Shown one piece after another: positions 8,959 through 18,017 of a stretch of 64,000 nt of DNA (its first letter is position 1; each line of letters opens with the position of its first letter). This DNA is from Aliivibrio wodanis (lineage in GTDB: Bacteria > Pseudomonadota > Gammaproteobacteria > Enterobacterales > Vibrionaceae). The stretch is from assembly GCA_000953695.1 (NCBI GenBank), contig LN554846.1, forward strand, positions 248,001-312,000, in the 5' to 3' direction. Position numbers and translations under genes: made by a program. The notes beneath the pieces are model-generated. The model saw only the letters and a program-made list of their open reading frames with translations, did not search any database and was not told where the DNA came from.

Positions 8959-9873
8959 ATGAACATTTCACCATCACGTATGACACATTTAAAGCAGCTA
9001 GAGGCGGAGTCGATTCACATTATACGTGAAGTGGCGGCTGAGTTTGATAACCCGGTAATGCTTTACTCTGTTGGTAAAGATTCTTCGGTTATGCTGCACT
9101 TAGCAAAAAAAGCGTTTGCCCCTGGCATTCCTCCATTTCCTCTTATGCATGTTGATACTACGTGGAAGTTTAAAGAGATGATCCAGTTCCGTGATTACAT
9201 GGCGGAAAAAGTGGGTATGAAGCTGATTGTTCATCAAAACCCTGAAGGTGTTGAAATGGGCATTAACCCGTTTGTTCACGGTTCATCTAAGCATACAGAT
9301 ATCATGAAAACTCAAGGCTTAAAACAAGCGTTAGACATGAATGGATTTGATGCGGCTTTTGGTGGCGCACGTCGTGATGAAGAGAAATCTCGTGCTAAAG
9401 AGCGTGTTTACTCTTTCCGTGATGAACACCATCGTTGGGACCCGAAAAACCAACGTCCTGAGTTATGGAACATCTATAACGGCAAAGTGAATAAGGGCGA
9501 GAGTATTCGTGTATTCCCTCTTTCTAACTGGACTGAGCTTGATATTTGGCAGTATATCTACCTAGAAAGCATCGAAATCCCTGAGTTATACCTATCAAAA
9601 CCTCGTCCAGTTGTTGAGCGTGACGGTATGTTAATCATGGTTGATGATGAGCGTATGGAGCTGAAAGAAGGCGAAGTTGCTGAAGAGAAGATGGTACGTT
9701 TCCGTACTCTTGGCTGTTACCCATTAACGGGTGCGGTTGAATCTGAAGCGACAACGCTTCCAGAAATTATTCAAGAAATGCTACTTACTACGACATCTGA
9801 GCGCCAAGGCCGAGCAATCGATCATGATTCTTCTGGCTCGATGGAGAAGAAAAAGCGCGAAGGGTATTTTTAG
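8959..9873 (+). CDS. cysD: Sulfate adenylyltransferase subunit 2
   Basis: Small catalytic subunit of ATP sulfurylase, which with CysN forms adenosine 5'-phosphosulfate from ATP and sulfate. The 304-residue length is normal. The PP-loop ATP-binding motif [13 protein letters not shown] is near residue 36, followed by [16 protein letters not shown] and a conserved C-terminus [19 protein letters not shown] precedes the ATG. Normally cysN follows directly; here a repeat-rich 178-base gap leads into cysC. A GAGCAG...GCGAGAAGCGAG repeat begins five bases after the stop. Confidence 0.96.
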   Translation: MNISPSRMTHLKQLEAESIHIIREVAAEFDNPVMLYSVGKDSSVMLHLAKKAFAPGIPPFPLMHVDTTWKFKEMIQFRDYMAEKVGMKLIVHQNPEGVEMGINPFVHGSSKHTDIMKTQGLKQALDMNGFDAAFGGARRDEEKSRAKERVYSFRDEHHRWDPKNQRPELWNIYNGKVNKGESIRVFPLSNWTELDIWQYIYLESIEIPELYLSKPRPVVERDGMLIMVDDERMELKEGEVAEEKMVRFRTLGCYPLTGAVESEATTLPEIIQEMLLTTTSERQGRAIDHDSSGSMEKKKREGYF

Positions 9874-9878
9874 GCGAA

Positions 9879-10042
9879 GAGCAGAAGGCGAGAAGCGAGA
9901 AGCGGGGACGGACTTCGTCCTGCGAGAGGCGAGGGAAAGCAAAGGCAAAAGCGAAGAGATTCGTTCTTTGAATGATATCAATTAATTAAGGATTAATGAG
10001 GTTTGGCACTCGCTTCTCGCAGCGAAGCGATCTCAAATCTCG
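9879..10042 (+). repeat. Dispersed repeat cluster between cysD and cysC
   Basis: GAGCAGAAGGCGAGAAGCGAG (21 bases at 9879) starts five bases after the cysD stop, followed by further GCGAG/GCGGG units; CGCTTCTCGCAGCGAAGCGATCTC lies at 10011-10034 before cysC. Related copies lie at 10679-10699, 11104-11127, 12457-12480, 17909-17932 and 42238-42255. Confidence 0.8.
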
Positions 10043-10051
10043 GTTCTCAAT

Positions 10052-10678
10052 ATGACTCCATATGAAATAAAACAAAACGATTCAGTTAGCGATGATGTGG
10101 TGTGGCATAACTCTACGGTTACTCATGAAGATCGCGCTAAACAGAAAAACCAAAAGCCAGTGGTACTTTGGTTCACCGGGCTTAGTGGTTCAGGTAAATC
10201 AACAGTGGCGAATGCGGTTGAAAGTAAACTGTTAAGTCTTGGTAAGCACAGTTATTTACTAGATGGTGATAACGTTCGTCATGGTCTGAATAAAGACTTG
10301 GGCTTTAGTGATCAAGATCGTGTTGAAAACATTCGCCGTATTGGTGAAGTAGCTAAGCTGTTTGTTGATTCTGGTGCGATTGTGTTAACGGCGTTTATTT
10401 CTCCGTTTATTGCTGATCGAACTCAGGTACGTGAATTACTCAGTGAAGACCAATTTTTAGAGGTGTTTATTGATACGCCTTTAGAAGTGTGTGAGCAACG
10501 TGATCCAAAAGGCTTATACAAGAAAGCTCGCGCAGGTGAGATCAAGCATTTCACCGGTATTGATTCAGAGTACCAAGCGCCAATTAACGCTGAAATCCAT
10601 GTGAAAACAGCGAACAAATCAATTGAAGAGTGTGCAGAGCAAATTGTTAGCGCATTAATAACAAAAGAATATATTTAA
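10052..10678 (+). CDS. cysC: Adenylylsulfate kinase (APS kinase)
   Basis: Phosphorylates APS to PAPS using ATP. Walker [10 protein letters not shown] is near residue 43; [18 protein letters not shown] and the [10 protein letters not shown] block near 113, with the conserved Ser, follow. Length 208 is slightly above the family's usual ~200, all in the N-terminus. The upstream sequence is repeat-derived and carries no good ribosome-binding site, so ATG 10052 is chosen by alignment to the VVWHNSTVT start region of the family. It sits between cysD and an S23-type gene instead of after cysN. Confidence 0.95.
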   Translation: MTPYEIKQNDSVSDDVVWHNSTVTHEDRAKQKNQKPVVLWFTGLSGSGKSTVANAVESKLLSLGKHSYLLDGDNVRHGLNKDLGFSDQDRVENIRRIGEVAKLFVDSGAIVLTAFISPFIADRTQVRELLSEDQFLEVFIDTPLEVCEQRDPKGLYKKARAGEIKHFTGIDSEYQAPINAEIHVKTANKSIEECAEQIVSALITKEYI

Positions 10679-10699
10679 GAGCAGGGGGCGAGAAGCGAG
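10679..10699 (+). repeat. Copy of the GAGCAG...GCGAGAAGCGAG repeat after cysC
   Basis: Starts directly after the cysC stop codon; 19 of 21 bases match the copy at 9879-9899, which lies the same few bases after the cysD stop. Confidence 0.8.
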
Positions 10700-10722
10700 T
10701 AAAAGAAAAAGCAGGAGGCTGT

Positions 10723-11073
10723 ATGAATTACGAAACATTGGAAGTTTGGCAGCGTAGTGTTGATTTATCAGTTTCTATTTACGAGTTGATGAAACATAGC
10801 CGTGATTTTGGTTTTAAAGATCAAATTTGCCGAAGTAGCGTCTCTGTCCCAAGTAATATTGCAGAAGGTTGTGAACGAATTCATTTAAAAGAAAAGATTA
10901 ACTTTCTGTCTATTGCTAAAGGCTCTCTTGGAGAGTTAAAAACACAAATAATTATAGGCGGTCGAATAGGGTATATCCCATTAGATCGTGTTGAACAATT
11001 AAAGAGTGAGTGTGAGACATTATCCAGAATGTTGGGTTCTCTTATCTCTCACAATAAAAATAGAATTAATTAA
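10723..11073 (+). CDS. Four-helix bundle protein, 23S rRNA IVS (S23) family
   Basis: A 116-residue all-helical protein of the S23/bAvd-like four-helix-bundle family: YETLEVWQRSVDLSVSIYEL at the start, SRDFGFKDQICRSSVSVPSNIAEG in the middle and SLGELKTQIIIGGRIGYI near residue 70, the classic family signature. Relatives were first seen in intervening sequences of 23S rRNA genes and are now known as free-standing genes; the cellular role is not established. AGGAGG stands just upstream of the ATG. Its position within the cysDCN operon, next to repeat copies, suggests later insertion. Confidence 0.85.
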   Translation: MNYETLEVWQRSVDLSVSIYELMKHSRDFGFKDQICRSSVSVPSNIAEGCERIHLKEKINFLSIAKGSLGELKTQIIIGGRIGYIPLDRVEQLKSECETLSRMLGSLISHNKNRIN

Positions 11074-11103
11074 ACATTTAAGCAGGTGAAAGCTTGGCTT
11101 TTC

Positions 11104-11127
11104 GCTCCTCGAAGCGAAGCGCCCTCG
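11104..11127 (+). repeat. Copy of the GCGAAGCG repeat before cysN
   Basis: A 24-base unit containing CTCGAAGCGAAGCG; 21 of 24 bases match the copy within cysN (12457-12480). Confidence 0.8.
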
Positions 11128-11157
11128 CTCCTCACCTCCTTTATGACCGAGGAAATT

Positions 11158-12573
11158 ATGTCCCACTCTTCAGAACTAATAGCTACAGACATCGAAGCGT
11201 ATTTAAAAGTACATGAAAATAAAGATCTACTGCGTTTCTTAACGTGCGGTAACGTGGATGATGGTAAATCAACACTAATTGGTCGTCTGTTATTTGATTC
11301 AAAATTAATTTATGAAGATCAAATGGCGGCTATCGAGAAAGATTCTCAAAAGTTTAATACAACAGATGGTGATTTTGATTTAGCTCTTTTAGTAGATGGT
11401 TTGCAATCTGAACGTGAGCAAGGCATTACCATTGATGTGGCTTACCGTTATTTCTCAACTGATAAGCGTAAGTTTATTATTGCAGATACTCCAGGGCACG
11501 AGCAATACACTCGTAACATGGTTACTGGTGCATCAACGTGTGATTTAGCGATTGTAATGGTTGATGCTCGTCGTGGTATTCAAACGCAGACTCGTCGTCA
11601 TAGTTACATTTGTTCTTTGCTGGGCATTAAGCACATTATTGTAGCTATCAATAAGATGGACTTAATGGAGTATAGCCAAGAAGTATATCAGCAGATTAAA
11701 GCCGATTACCGCGAGATGGCGAAAAGCTTTAATATTGATGATATTCGTTTTGTACCTATTTCAGCCTTGAATGGTGATAACGTAGTGAACCCAAGTGAAG
11801 CGATGGATTGGTATCCAGGTGCAACACTAATGAAGTTGCTTGAAACGGTAAAAGTGGATCAAGACAAAAACCTTGAGCACATGCGTTTCCCTGTTCAATA
11901 TGTGAATCGTCCAAATCTAGATTTTCGTGGCTTCTGCGGTACATTAGCATCTGGTATTGTTCAAGTTGGTGATGAAGTGACTGCCATTCCTTCTGGTAAA
12001 TCATCAACAATAAAATCTATCTATACGTTTGATGGTGAACTGGATTCAGCTCAGCCAGGTCAAGCTATTACGATTACCCTTGAAGATGAAATTGATGTTT
12101 CTCGTGGTGATATGTTGGTGCATAAAGGTCATGAACCATCAACAACAAGTGAGTTTGATGCTCATATTGTGTGGATGGATGAGAACCCATTACGTACACA
12201 GAAAGAATATACCTTTAAGTTTGCAACTAAATCTTGTGCAGGTAAAATTTCACAACTTGAACATAAAATTGATGTGAATACACTTAAGCAGCATATAGAG
12301 AAGTATGATTCTTTAGAGCTAAATGAAATCGCATTAGCTTCAATTAGCTTAACTGATAAAGTAGCGATTGATGAATATCAAAACCTTCCTCAAACTGGAG
12401 CGTTTGTTGTTATTGATCGTCACACGAATGTTACTGTTGGTGCTGGTATGGTCTCTGCTCTTCGAAGCGAAGCGTCTTCGGATCTAGTCTCTCGAACTTA
12501 TTCTTCTGCTGAAAAAGAATTGAATGCATATGTTCGTAAACATTTCCCAGAATGGGGTTGTGGTGAGATCTAA
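11158..12573 (+). CDS. cysN: Sulfate adenylyltransferase subunit 1 (GTPase)
   Basis: EF-Tu-like GTPase that couples GTP hydrolysis to ATP sulfurylase activity with CysD. G motifs are intact: GNVDDGKST near residue 30, DTPGHEQYT near 110 and NKMDLME near 165. ATG 11158 has GAGGAA eight bases upstream and gives the standard [16 protein letters not shown] start; the frame is open further upstream through repeat sequence. Near the C-terminus, between VGAGMV and [11 protein letters not shown], residues [15 protein letters not shown] are encoded by a copy of the dispersed GCGAAGCG repeat. A strong terminator follows. Confidence 0.96.
   Translation: MSHSSELIATDIEAYLKVHENKDLLRFLTCGNVDDGKSTLIGRLLFDSKLIYEDQMAAIEKDSQKFNTTDGDFDLALLVDGLQSEREQGITIDVAYRYFSTDKRKFIIADTPGHEQYTRNMVTGASTCDLAIVMVDARRGIQTQTRRHSYICSLLGIKHIIVAINKMDLMEYSQEVYQQIKADYREMAKSFNIDDIRFVPISALNGDNVVNPSEAMDWYPGATLMKLLETVKVDQDKNLEHMRFPVQYVNRPNLDFRGFCGTLASGIVQVGDEVTAIPSGKSSTIKSIYTFDGELDSAQPGQAITITLEDEIDVSRGDMLVHKGHEPSTTSEFDAHIVWMDENPLRTQKEYTFKFATKSCAGKISQLEHKIDVNTLKQHIEKYDSLELNEIALASISLTDKVAIDEYQNLPQTGAFVVIDRHTNVTVGAGMVSALRSEASSDLVSRTYSSAEKELNAYVRKHFPEWGCGEI
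12457..12480 (+). repeat. Copy of the GCGAAGCG repeat within the cysN coding region
   Basis: In frame in cysN, encoding about ALRSEASS near the C-terminus. Base content differs from surrounding AT-rich coding sequence, consistent with insertion of a repeat unit. Confidence 0.75.
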
Positions 12574-12602
12574 ATAAGCCACTACTTAGATTACTATAAA
12601 TC

Positions 12603-12636
12603 AAAAAAAGCTCGCTATATCAGCGAGCTTTTTTTT
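12603..12636 (+). terminator. Bidirectional terminator between cysN and wecA
   Basis: AAAAAAAGCTCGCT and AGCGAGCTTTTTTT pair around ATATC; A-run and T-run on either side allow use by both convergent genes. Confidence 0.9.
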
Positions 12637-12672
12637 AACTATTATTTATTAGAAATATGTACTAAAGAGTAC

Positions 12673-13743
12673 TTATTGAAGCTTCTTGCTAGGAAGTGAC
12701 TGTTGTGATTTTTTAATAAAAGAAGTAATTCGCCATACATAAGCTAAACAAAGGTGATAAACACCAAACATAGCTAAGAAGGCATAAAACATAATGCTTT
12801 CTGAAATGCCAATATATTCAGCCCAGATACCAATAGCTGCACAGGTTGATGCACCACTACAAATAAGCAATAGAGAAGCGGTAGGGCTTAATCCTAAACG
12901 TTGACATATATGGTGTAAGTGTTCTCTGTCTGGCTTAAATGGTGATTTTCCTCGCTTTATACGACGGATCATAACGGTAGTCATGTCCATTAATGGAATG
13001 GCAATTAGCCACAGTGCAGTCACTGGGCGTAAAGGCGCTTCAGTTCCCTCTTGGCTTGATAATAGCAGTAACCAGATCACGGTAAAGCCGATTAACATGC
13101 TGCCCGCATCCCCCATGAATACTTTTCTGGTTTTACCAAAAGCACCAAGGTTAAATAAGATATAAGGCAAAGTCGCAATACAAAGAACAAGGCAAAAATA
13201 GGCCAGAGATTGATTACCACTAAACGCCAGTAAAAAGCCTAAGCTGCCAAAGGTAACACAAGATAAACCTCCTAATAATCCGTCAATCCCATCCACCATA
13301 TTAAAGGCATTAATAGCACCTATAACGGCAAAAATAGTAATAATATAGCCACTTGCCCCTAATGAAACTTCACCAAAGCCAAACATATTACCTAAGGAAG
13401 CTAAGCTGATATCAGCGAAATACATCATTAAAATGGATAAAATAGCTTGAACAATAAACCGAATTTTAAAACTGATGTCGTATTTATCATCAATTGCACC
13501 AATCGACGTCAGCACCAAAATACAGAATGCATAAAGCTCGGAGTGTGGTAATAAAGTAGGGTTATTAAATAAATACTGAACAATGATTAAACAGATAGAG
13601 ATCCCGCCAATAAGGGGAACTTGACCTGTATGAAATTTTCGTTCATTAGGCTTATCAACTAAGCCAATTTTACGAGCGGCTTTGCGTAAGATAAAGAGAT
13701 ACGCTAAAGAGGACATGAATACAAAGGTTAAATCTAATAGCAT
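12673..13743 (-). CDS. wecA: Undecaprenyl-phosphate GlcNAc-1-phosphate transferase
   Basis: Inner-membrane enzyme that starts O-antigen or enterobacterial-common-antigen-type glycans by moving GlcNAc-1-P from UDP-GlcNAc to undecaprenyl phosphate. The 356-residue protein has about eleven hydrophobic segments and the polyprenyl-phosphate transferase motifs: DKPNERKFHTGQVPLIGG, GAIDDKYD, NAFNMVDGIDGLLGG, FMGDAGSM and DREHLHHICQRLG. It is convergent with cysN and shares the bidirectional terminator between them. It may initiate the polysaccharide extended by the cluster at the left of the window. Confidence 0.93.
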   Translation of the reverse strand: MLLDLTFVFMSSLAYLFILRKAARKIGLVDKPNERKFHTGQVPLIGGISICLIIVQYLFNNPTLLPHSELYAFCILVLTSIGAIDDKYDISFKIRFIVQAILSILMMYFADISLASLGNMFGFGEVSLGASGYIITIFAVIGAINAFNMVDGIDGLLGGLSCVTFGSLGFLLAFSGNQSLAYFCLVLCIATLPYILFNLGAFGKTRKVFMGDAGSMLIGFTVIWLLLLSSQEGTEAPLRPVTALWLIAIPLMDMTTVMIRRIKRGKSPFKPDREHLHHICQRLGLSPTASLLLICSGASTCAAIGIWAEYIGISESIMFYAFLAMFGVYHLCLAYVWRITSFIKKSQQSLPSKKLQ

Positions 13744-13934
13744 AATAAATTACAGCGTTAGCGTTAAATAAAAGGAGAAAGACATCAGTTAAGATCCTTC
13801 AAGCAAGCGGATAATTATATCATTAATTGTTTATTAGAAGGAGCGTAAATCCATTTCATTATGTGAACAAATAGGCAATTACTTTTCTTTTACGCCACTC
13901 CTTCTGCTATTCTCCCAAGGTCTTAGGCTATTTT

Positions 13935-16900
13935 GTGAGTTTACCCATGTCGCTTCCTCCACTACTTTTTGCACAACAAACATCATTTGAACACATGGTG
14001 ATCTTTTCTGTTTTGAGCTGTGAATCAAATACACTAGCTAACGTAAAGAAAACCGCCGTGCAGCTATCTCCATTGGATGAAAATGAAGTTGTTCAGGCTT
14101 TAAATGAGTTAATTGAACAGAAATTATTGCAGAAAGAGGGGAGTAAAATAGTCTTCACACCTCAAGGGTTTGCTAAAGGGTTGATTGCTGTCGCTCATGT
14201 TGATAGTGAGAGTATAGACCGTTTGATGAGGGCTAATGCAGGCACCGATAAGGCCCCTTATGCTGGTCTATTTGCTTTCTTACTAGGGCATGATTGGTTT
14301 GTTACTTCAAGCAAGTTACTGACTTTATTTTCAGAATTAACCGAACAATCCTTGAGTTTGTGTTCAGACTCAAGTAGCTGGCATTTAAATGGCTATATGT
14401 GGGAAACTATGTTTGCTCAAATCATGATGAGTAACTGGTATTGCTTGATGATGGAACGCCCCAATAAAGATGAGTTTGAAGTGGCTTTAGAGGTACTCGG
14501 TGATTGGCATCTTAATCAATTTGATGTGAATTTTTCATTTGATAAATGGTGCTTTGCTAACAAGATAAAAAGTAATCACCTATTTGATTCACCTCACTTT
14601 GATAGTGCTTACCTTAGTCATCGAAACCAATTTCGCCCTTTAGAATCATCAAAGATCTCTTTTACTCATTTATGTGATTTGGCTTTAGTCAGTGTTCTCG
14701 ACCCTTCTTTGTTACCTAAAGTAAAAGAGAATTTAACGATGGCGTTTCATCATATGTCGCCCTTGTCTGCGACCTATTGGCAGCAGTCAATCGACTTTAT
14801 TACCGCGAGTGATGAGGTATTAATCCAACATTTTGAAAACCCAGATCGTTGGTTGGCTTCTTTAGTAAATAAGCAAACATTAAGAGGTAAACAAGGCCAA
14901 ATCGCGTGGGGGCGAATGTTGATTGAATCGATTATGGCTTATCGTTTACGTGATAATACCGATGTATGGATTGGCTTAATGACATTGGCTAAAAATCAAG
15001 TGGTGACTACATTACTTGAATCTACTGATAACTTTGCGTTGGCGCAGGTAGCCAAGAATGCGTTAGCAAGATTGGTTGATCAAGAAACCCCATTAATTCA
15101 TGTCGCTTCTCCTTGGCAGCAGTGGTTAACACGTATCGACGGTGTATTAAATACTCAAGTTGCAAGTAAAGAACGGTTAATTTGGCAACTTGAGCCGTTA
15201 GCAATGAAGGTTGATGCCAAAATACAGGTTAAGAATAAGCGTGGTTGGAGTCAGGGACGAAAAGTCGCTTTAGATAAGTTTGGTTATAAACATAAAGAGC
15301 TGTTGAGCCCAAGTGATACGGCAATTCTTTCTGCTGCCTCTTATGACGGTATGATCTGGGGTGGTGGCTCAAAAGTGACTAAGCCTGTTGCCCATGCCTT
15401 GTGTGATGCTGATAATCTTTATGATCATAATGGTGAACAAGTCTCTTTTTATCGAGATACGCCTCTATTAGTGTGGCACTCAGTTGGTGAAGAGTTGGCA
15501 TTTGAGGTATACCCTTATTATTCGGAGCGTACTTGTGCTCAGCCTTGGTTGTATAAATCGGATGGCAGTGTGTTTCGCTTTATTGATGCGCCTGAGCAGT
15601 TAACTGAGTTTTTGGAAGAGTTAAGAGCTCGTGATCCGCATTTTCCTGCTACTCAAACGGCAGAGTTAATTTCTGTTTTGGGTGATAACGTGCATTGGTT
15701 TGATATTGATGAGCAGCAAGGGACGGTCAAACGAGGTGAGTGTGTTACTGAGCCTCAACTGTGGCTAGCTTGGAATGGTATGTCGTTGGATGTCGCCATT
15801 GAATATGGTTCACAAGATAACAGCGTGAGTTGGCCTCCTGGTAAAGGAGCTGAGTGGGAAAGTGGCTTTAATGGCATTTGGTATCAACGTGATCTTGCCA
15901 ATGAAAAACGTCAAGCTAACTTGCTAGTTAAAGAGCTCGGTTTAGAAAAAAGTAAAGAGTTTACTTGGCAAATTAAAGGTGAATCAGCATTAGAGTTTAT
16001 TACTCAAATTGATGGTGAGTTGAGTGTGGCTTTGCATTGGAAAGCGGACAGTCAGCAAGTAAAAGTGATTGGGGTTGATAATTTTTCAATGTCTATTAAT
16101 CAAAAGCAGAATTGGTTTGAGGTTGATGGTCGAGTCAATATTGATGGCGATTTAGAGATGGATCTTCGTCAATTATTAGCGCATCACCGTACTGGTTTCG
16201 TGAGTTCTGATAATTCGTCGTTAACGGTATTAATTTCTGAGCAATTACGTCGCCAATTGAGTTTATTGGATAGTTTGGTTAATGACGATCATTTGGTTGA
16301 TCAACGCATGGCGTATCCGTTGCAAAAGCTGGTCGAGTCGATGTCGGCCAACAGTGATGATGCGTGGGATAAATTAGTTGATGAATGGCGCGTAAAACCA
16401 GAATTAGATGCTGATTTGTTATTGCCATTACGAGATTATCAAACAGAGAGTGTGTTATGGGCGGCGCATTTATCACAGCATGGTTTTGGTGCTTGCCTTG
16501 CTGATGACATGGGTTTAGGTAAAACGCTACAAGGGTTAACCTTGTTGAGTCATTATCGCGAGCAAGGCCCAAGTTTGGTGGTGTGCCCGAAATCAGTACT
16601 GACCAATTGGCAACAAGAAGCAGAGCGTTTTACTCCTAATTTAGTGATGATTGATTTAGAAGCGTGTGATGATCGTTTAGCGGCAATTAAAGCGGCTGGC
16701 CCAAGTGATGTGGTGGTTCTCAGTTATGGTTTGGTGACGCGTTTAGCTGAAGCATTAAATGATATTGAGTGGAATTGTGCGGTGCTTGATGAAGCTCAGC
16801 AGATTAAAAACCCTCAAGCGAAACGTTCAAAAGTGGTGTTTGGATTACAAGCAGCGCATCGTTTTGCTTTATCGGGGACGCCTGTTGAAAACCATTTAGT

Positions 16901-17783
16901 TGAGTTGTGGAGCCTGTTTTCTTTCTTAAACCCTGGTTTACTGGGTGATCTTAAATCGTTCCGTTCTAAATACTCACAAGCTGCGAAGCAACAGCAAGAT
17001 ATGTTGCGATTAAAAGCCTTGGTGAGTCCATTTATTATGCGTCGTACCAAAGCGGAAGTATTAACTGAGTTACCTGCAAAAACAGAAGTGGTTCATCATG
17101 TTGAATTATCAAATAAAGAGCGTACGGCTTATGAAGCGGTAAGAAAAGAGTCTCTAGCAAACTTAAAGAGTGAATCAAGCCGTGGTGTGGTTGAGGTGTT
17201 TGCGGCGCTAACCAAATTGCGTCAGATCTGTTGTGATCCGAGTTTGGTTTTTGATTCGATGAAAGAGGAAACAAGCACAAAGTTAGCTGAAGCACAGAGT
17301 TTGATAGAGGAAGCATTAGATGGTGATCATAAGGTATTGGTGTTCAGTCAATTTGTTGGAGTTTTGCAACGCTTTTCAGCGCAGTTAACAGAGTCGAATA
17401 TTTCGTTCAGTTATCTTGATGGGAAATTGAGTACCAAGAAGCGTCAGGCGGCAATTGATGCGTTTAAAGATGGCACTAATTCAGTGTTTTTGATCAGTTT
17501 AAAAGCCGGCGGTACAGGACTAAATTTAACAGAAGCGGACACGGTGATTCACATTGATCCTTGGTGGAACCCTGCGGTTGAAGATCAAGCCAGTGACCGT
17601 GCCTATAGAATGGGACAACAAAAGCCTGTAACGGTTTATCGTTTAGTGACAAATAATACCATTGAAGAGAAGATCATCGCTTTACATCATGATAAGCGTG
17701 ATCTGGCTGATCAAGTGCTGTCGGCGAGTTCGAGCAGTAAGACGTTAGACCCACAGCAGCTGTTAGGGTTGTTGGAGGGGTAA
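13935..17783 (+). CDS. SNF2-family DEAD/DEAH helicase
   Basis: A 1282-residue Swi2/Snf2-type ATPase, predicted to translocate on double-stranded DNA. The motor occupies about residues 815-1280: Walker A DDMGLGKT near 855, the DEAQ box near 951, LSGTPVEN near 980, VFSQFVGVL near 1135, and motif V/VI KAGGTGLNLTEAD with DQASDRAYRMGQ. The first 800 residues are largely of unrecognised fold; residues 1-95 look winged-helix-like (VVQALNELIEQKLLQKEG...GFAKG). Start is GTG 13935 or ATG 13947. It is a single gene, not RapA by architecture, with no visible partner. Role unknown; repair, nucleoid remodelling or defence are possibilities. Confidence 0.85.
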   Translation: MSLPMSLPPLLFAQQTSFEHMVIFSVLSCESNTLANVKKTAVQLSPLDENEVVQALNELIEQKLLQKEGSKIVFTPQGFAKGLIAVAHVDSESIDRLMRANAGTDKAPYAGLFAFLLGHDWFVTSSKLLTLFSELTEQSLSLCSDSSSWHLNGYMWETMFAQIMMSNWYCLMMERPNKDEFEVALEVLGDWHLNQFDVNFSFDKWCFANKIKSNHLFDSPHFDSAYLSHRNQFRPLESSKISFTHLCDLALVSVLDPSLLPKVKENLTMAFHHMSPLSATYWQQSIDFITASDEVLIQHFENPDRWLASLVNKQTLRGKQGQIAWGRMLIESIMAYRLRDNTDVWIGLMTLAKNQVVTTLLESTDNFALAQVAKNALARLVDQETPLIHVASPWQQWLTRIDGVLNTQVASKERLIWQLEPLAMKVDAKIQVKNKRGWSQGRKVALDKFGYKHKELLSPSDTAILSAASYDGMIWGGGSKVTKPVAHALCDADNLYDHNGEQVSFYRDTPLLVWHSVGEELAFEVYPYYSERTCAQPWLYKSDGSVFRFIDAPEQLTEFLEELRARDPHFPATQTAELISVLGDNVHWFDIDEQQGTVKRGECVTEPQLWLAWNGMSLDVAIEYGSQDNSVSWPPGKGAEWESGFNGIWYQRDLANEKRQANLLVKELGLEKSKEFTWQIKGESALEFITQIDGELSVALHWKADSQQVKVIGVDNFSMSINQKQNWFEVDGRVNIDGDLEMDLRQLLAHHRTGFVSSDNSSLTVLISEQLRRQLSLLDSLVNDDHLVDQRMAYPLQKLVESMSANSDDAWDKLVDEWRVKPELDADLLLPLRDYQTESVLWAAHLSQHGFGACLADDMGLGKTLQGLTLLSHYREQGPSLVVCPKSVLTNWQQEAERFTPNLVMIDLEACDDRLAAIKAAGPSDVVVLSYGLVTRLAEALNDIEWNCAVLDEAQQIKNPQAKRSKVVFGLQAAHRFALSGTPVENHLVELWSLFSFLNPGLLGDLKSFRSKYSQAAKQQQDMLRLKALVSPFIMRRTKAEVLTELPAKTEVVHHVELSNKERTAYEAVRKESLANLKSESSRGVVEVFAALTKLRQICCDPSLVFDSMKEETSTKLAEAQSLIEEALDGDHKVLVFSQFVGVLQRFSAQLTESNISFSYLDGKLSTKKRQAAIDAFKDGTNSVFLISLKAGGTGLNLTEADTVIHIDPWWNPAVEDQASDRAYRMGQQKPVTVYRLVTNNTIEEKIIALHHDKRDLADQVLSASSSSKTLDPQQLLGLLEG

Positions 17784-17795
17784 GAGCTTGAAATA

Positions 17796-17960
17796 CAGGT
17801 TTCAGGAGGGGTTATTTTGATGATGGTTGAATCGAGTGAATAGTTAACTTGATTTATGCTCTTCCTGAAACCTGAGTCCTGAACCCTGAACCCTATGCTT
17901 TTATTTTTGCTCTTATAGCAGCGAAGCGGTCTAGTTTCTAGTTAGCGCAGCGTATAGTCT
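17796..17960 (+). repeat. Repeat-rich region between the SNF2 gene and ugd
   Basis: CAGGTTTCAGGA (17796-17807) and TCCTGAAACCTG (17863-17874) are perfect inverted copies 55 bases apart. TCCTGAACCC-type units are repeated in tandem near 17876-17894, then a GCAGCGAAGCGGTCTAG copy at 17918-17934 and GTTAGCGCAGCGTATAGTC follow. Confidence 0.75.
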
Positions 17961-18017
17961 CTAACCTTCATTTACTTTATAATCGAATTAGATAAATTTC
18001 CCTACAGGATAATAAAA

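Noticed and set aside
9731-9985. Open frame running from cysD into the repeat region
   Set aside because: Lies out of frame over the cysD end and repeat DNA; no family resemblance.
10052-10678. cysC as a PAPS supplier for polysaccharide sulfation
   Set aside because: No sulfotransferase is visible in the glycan cluster; ordinary sulfate assimilation is sufficient.
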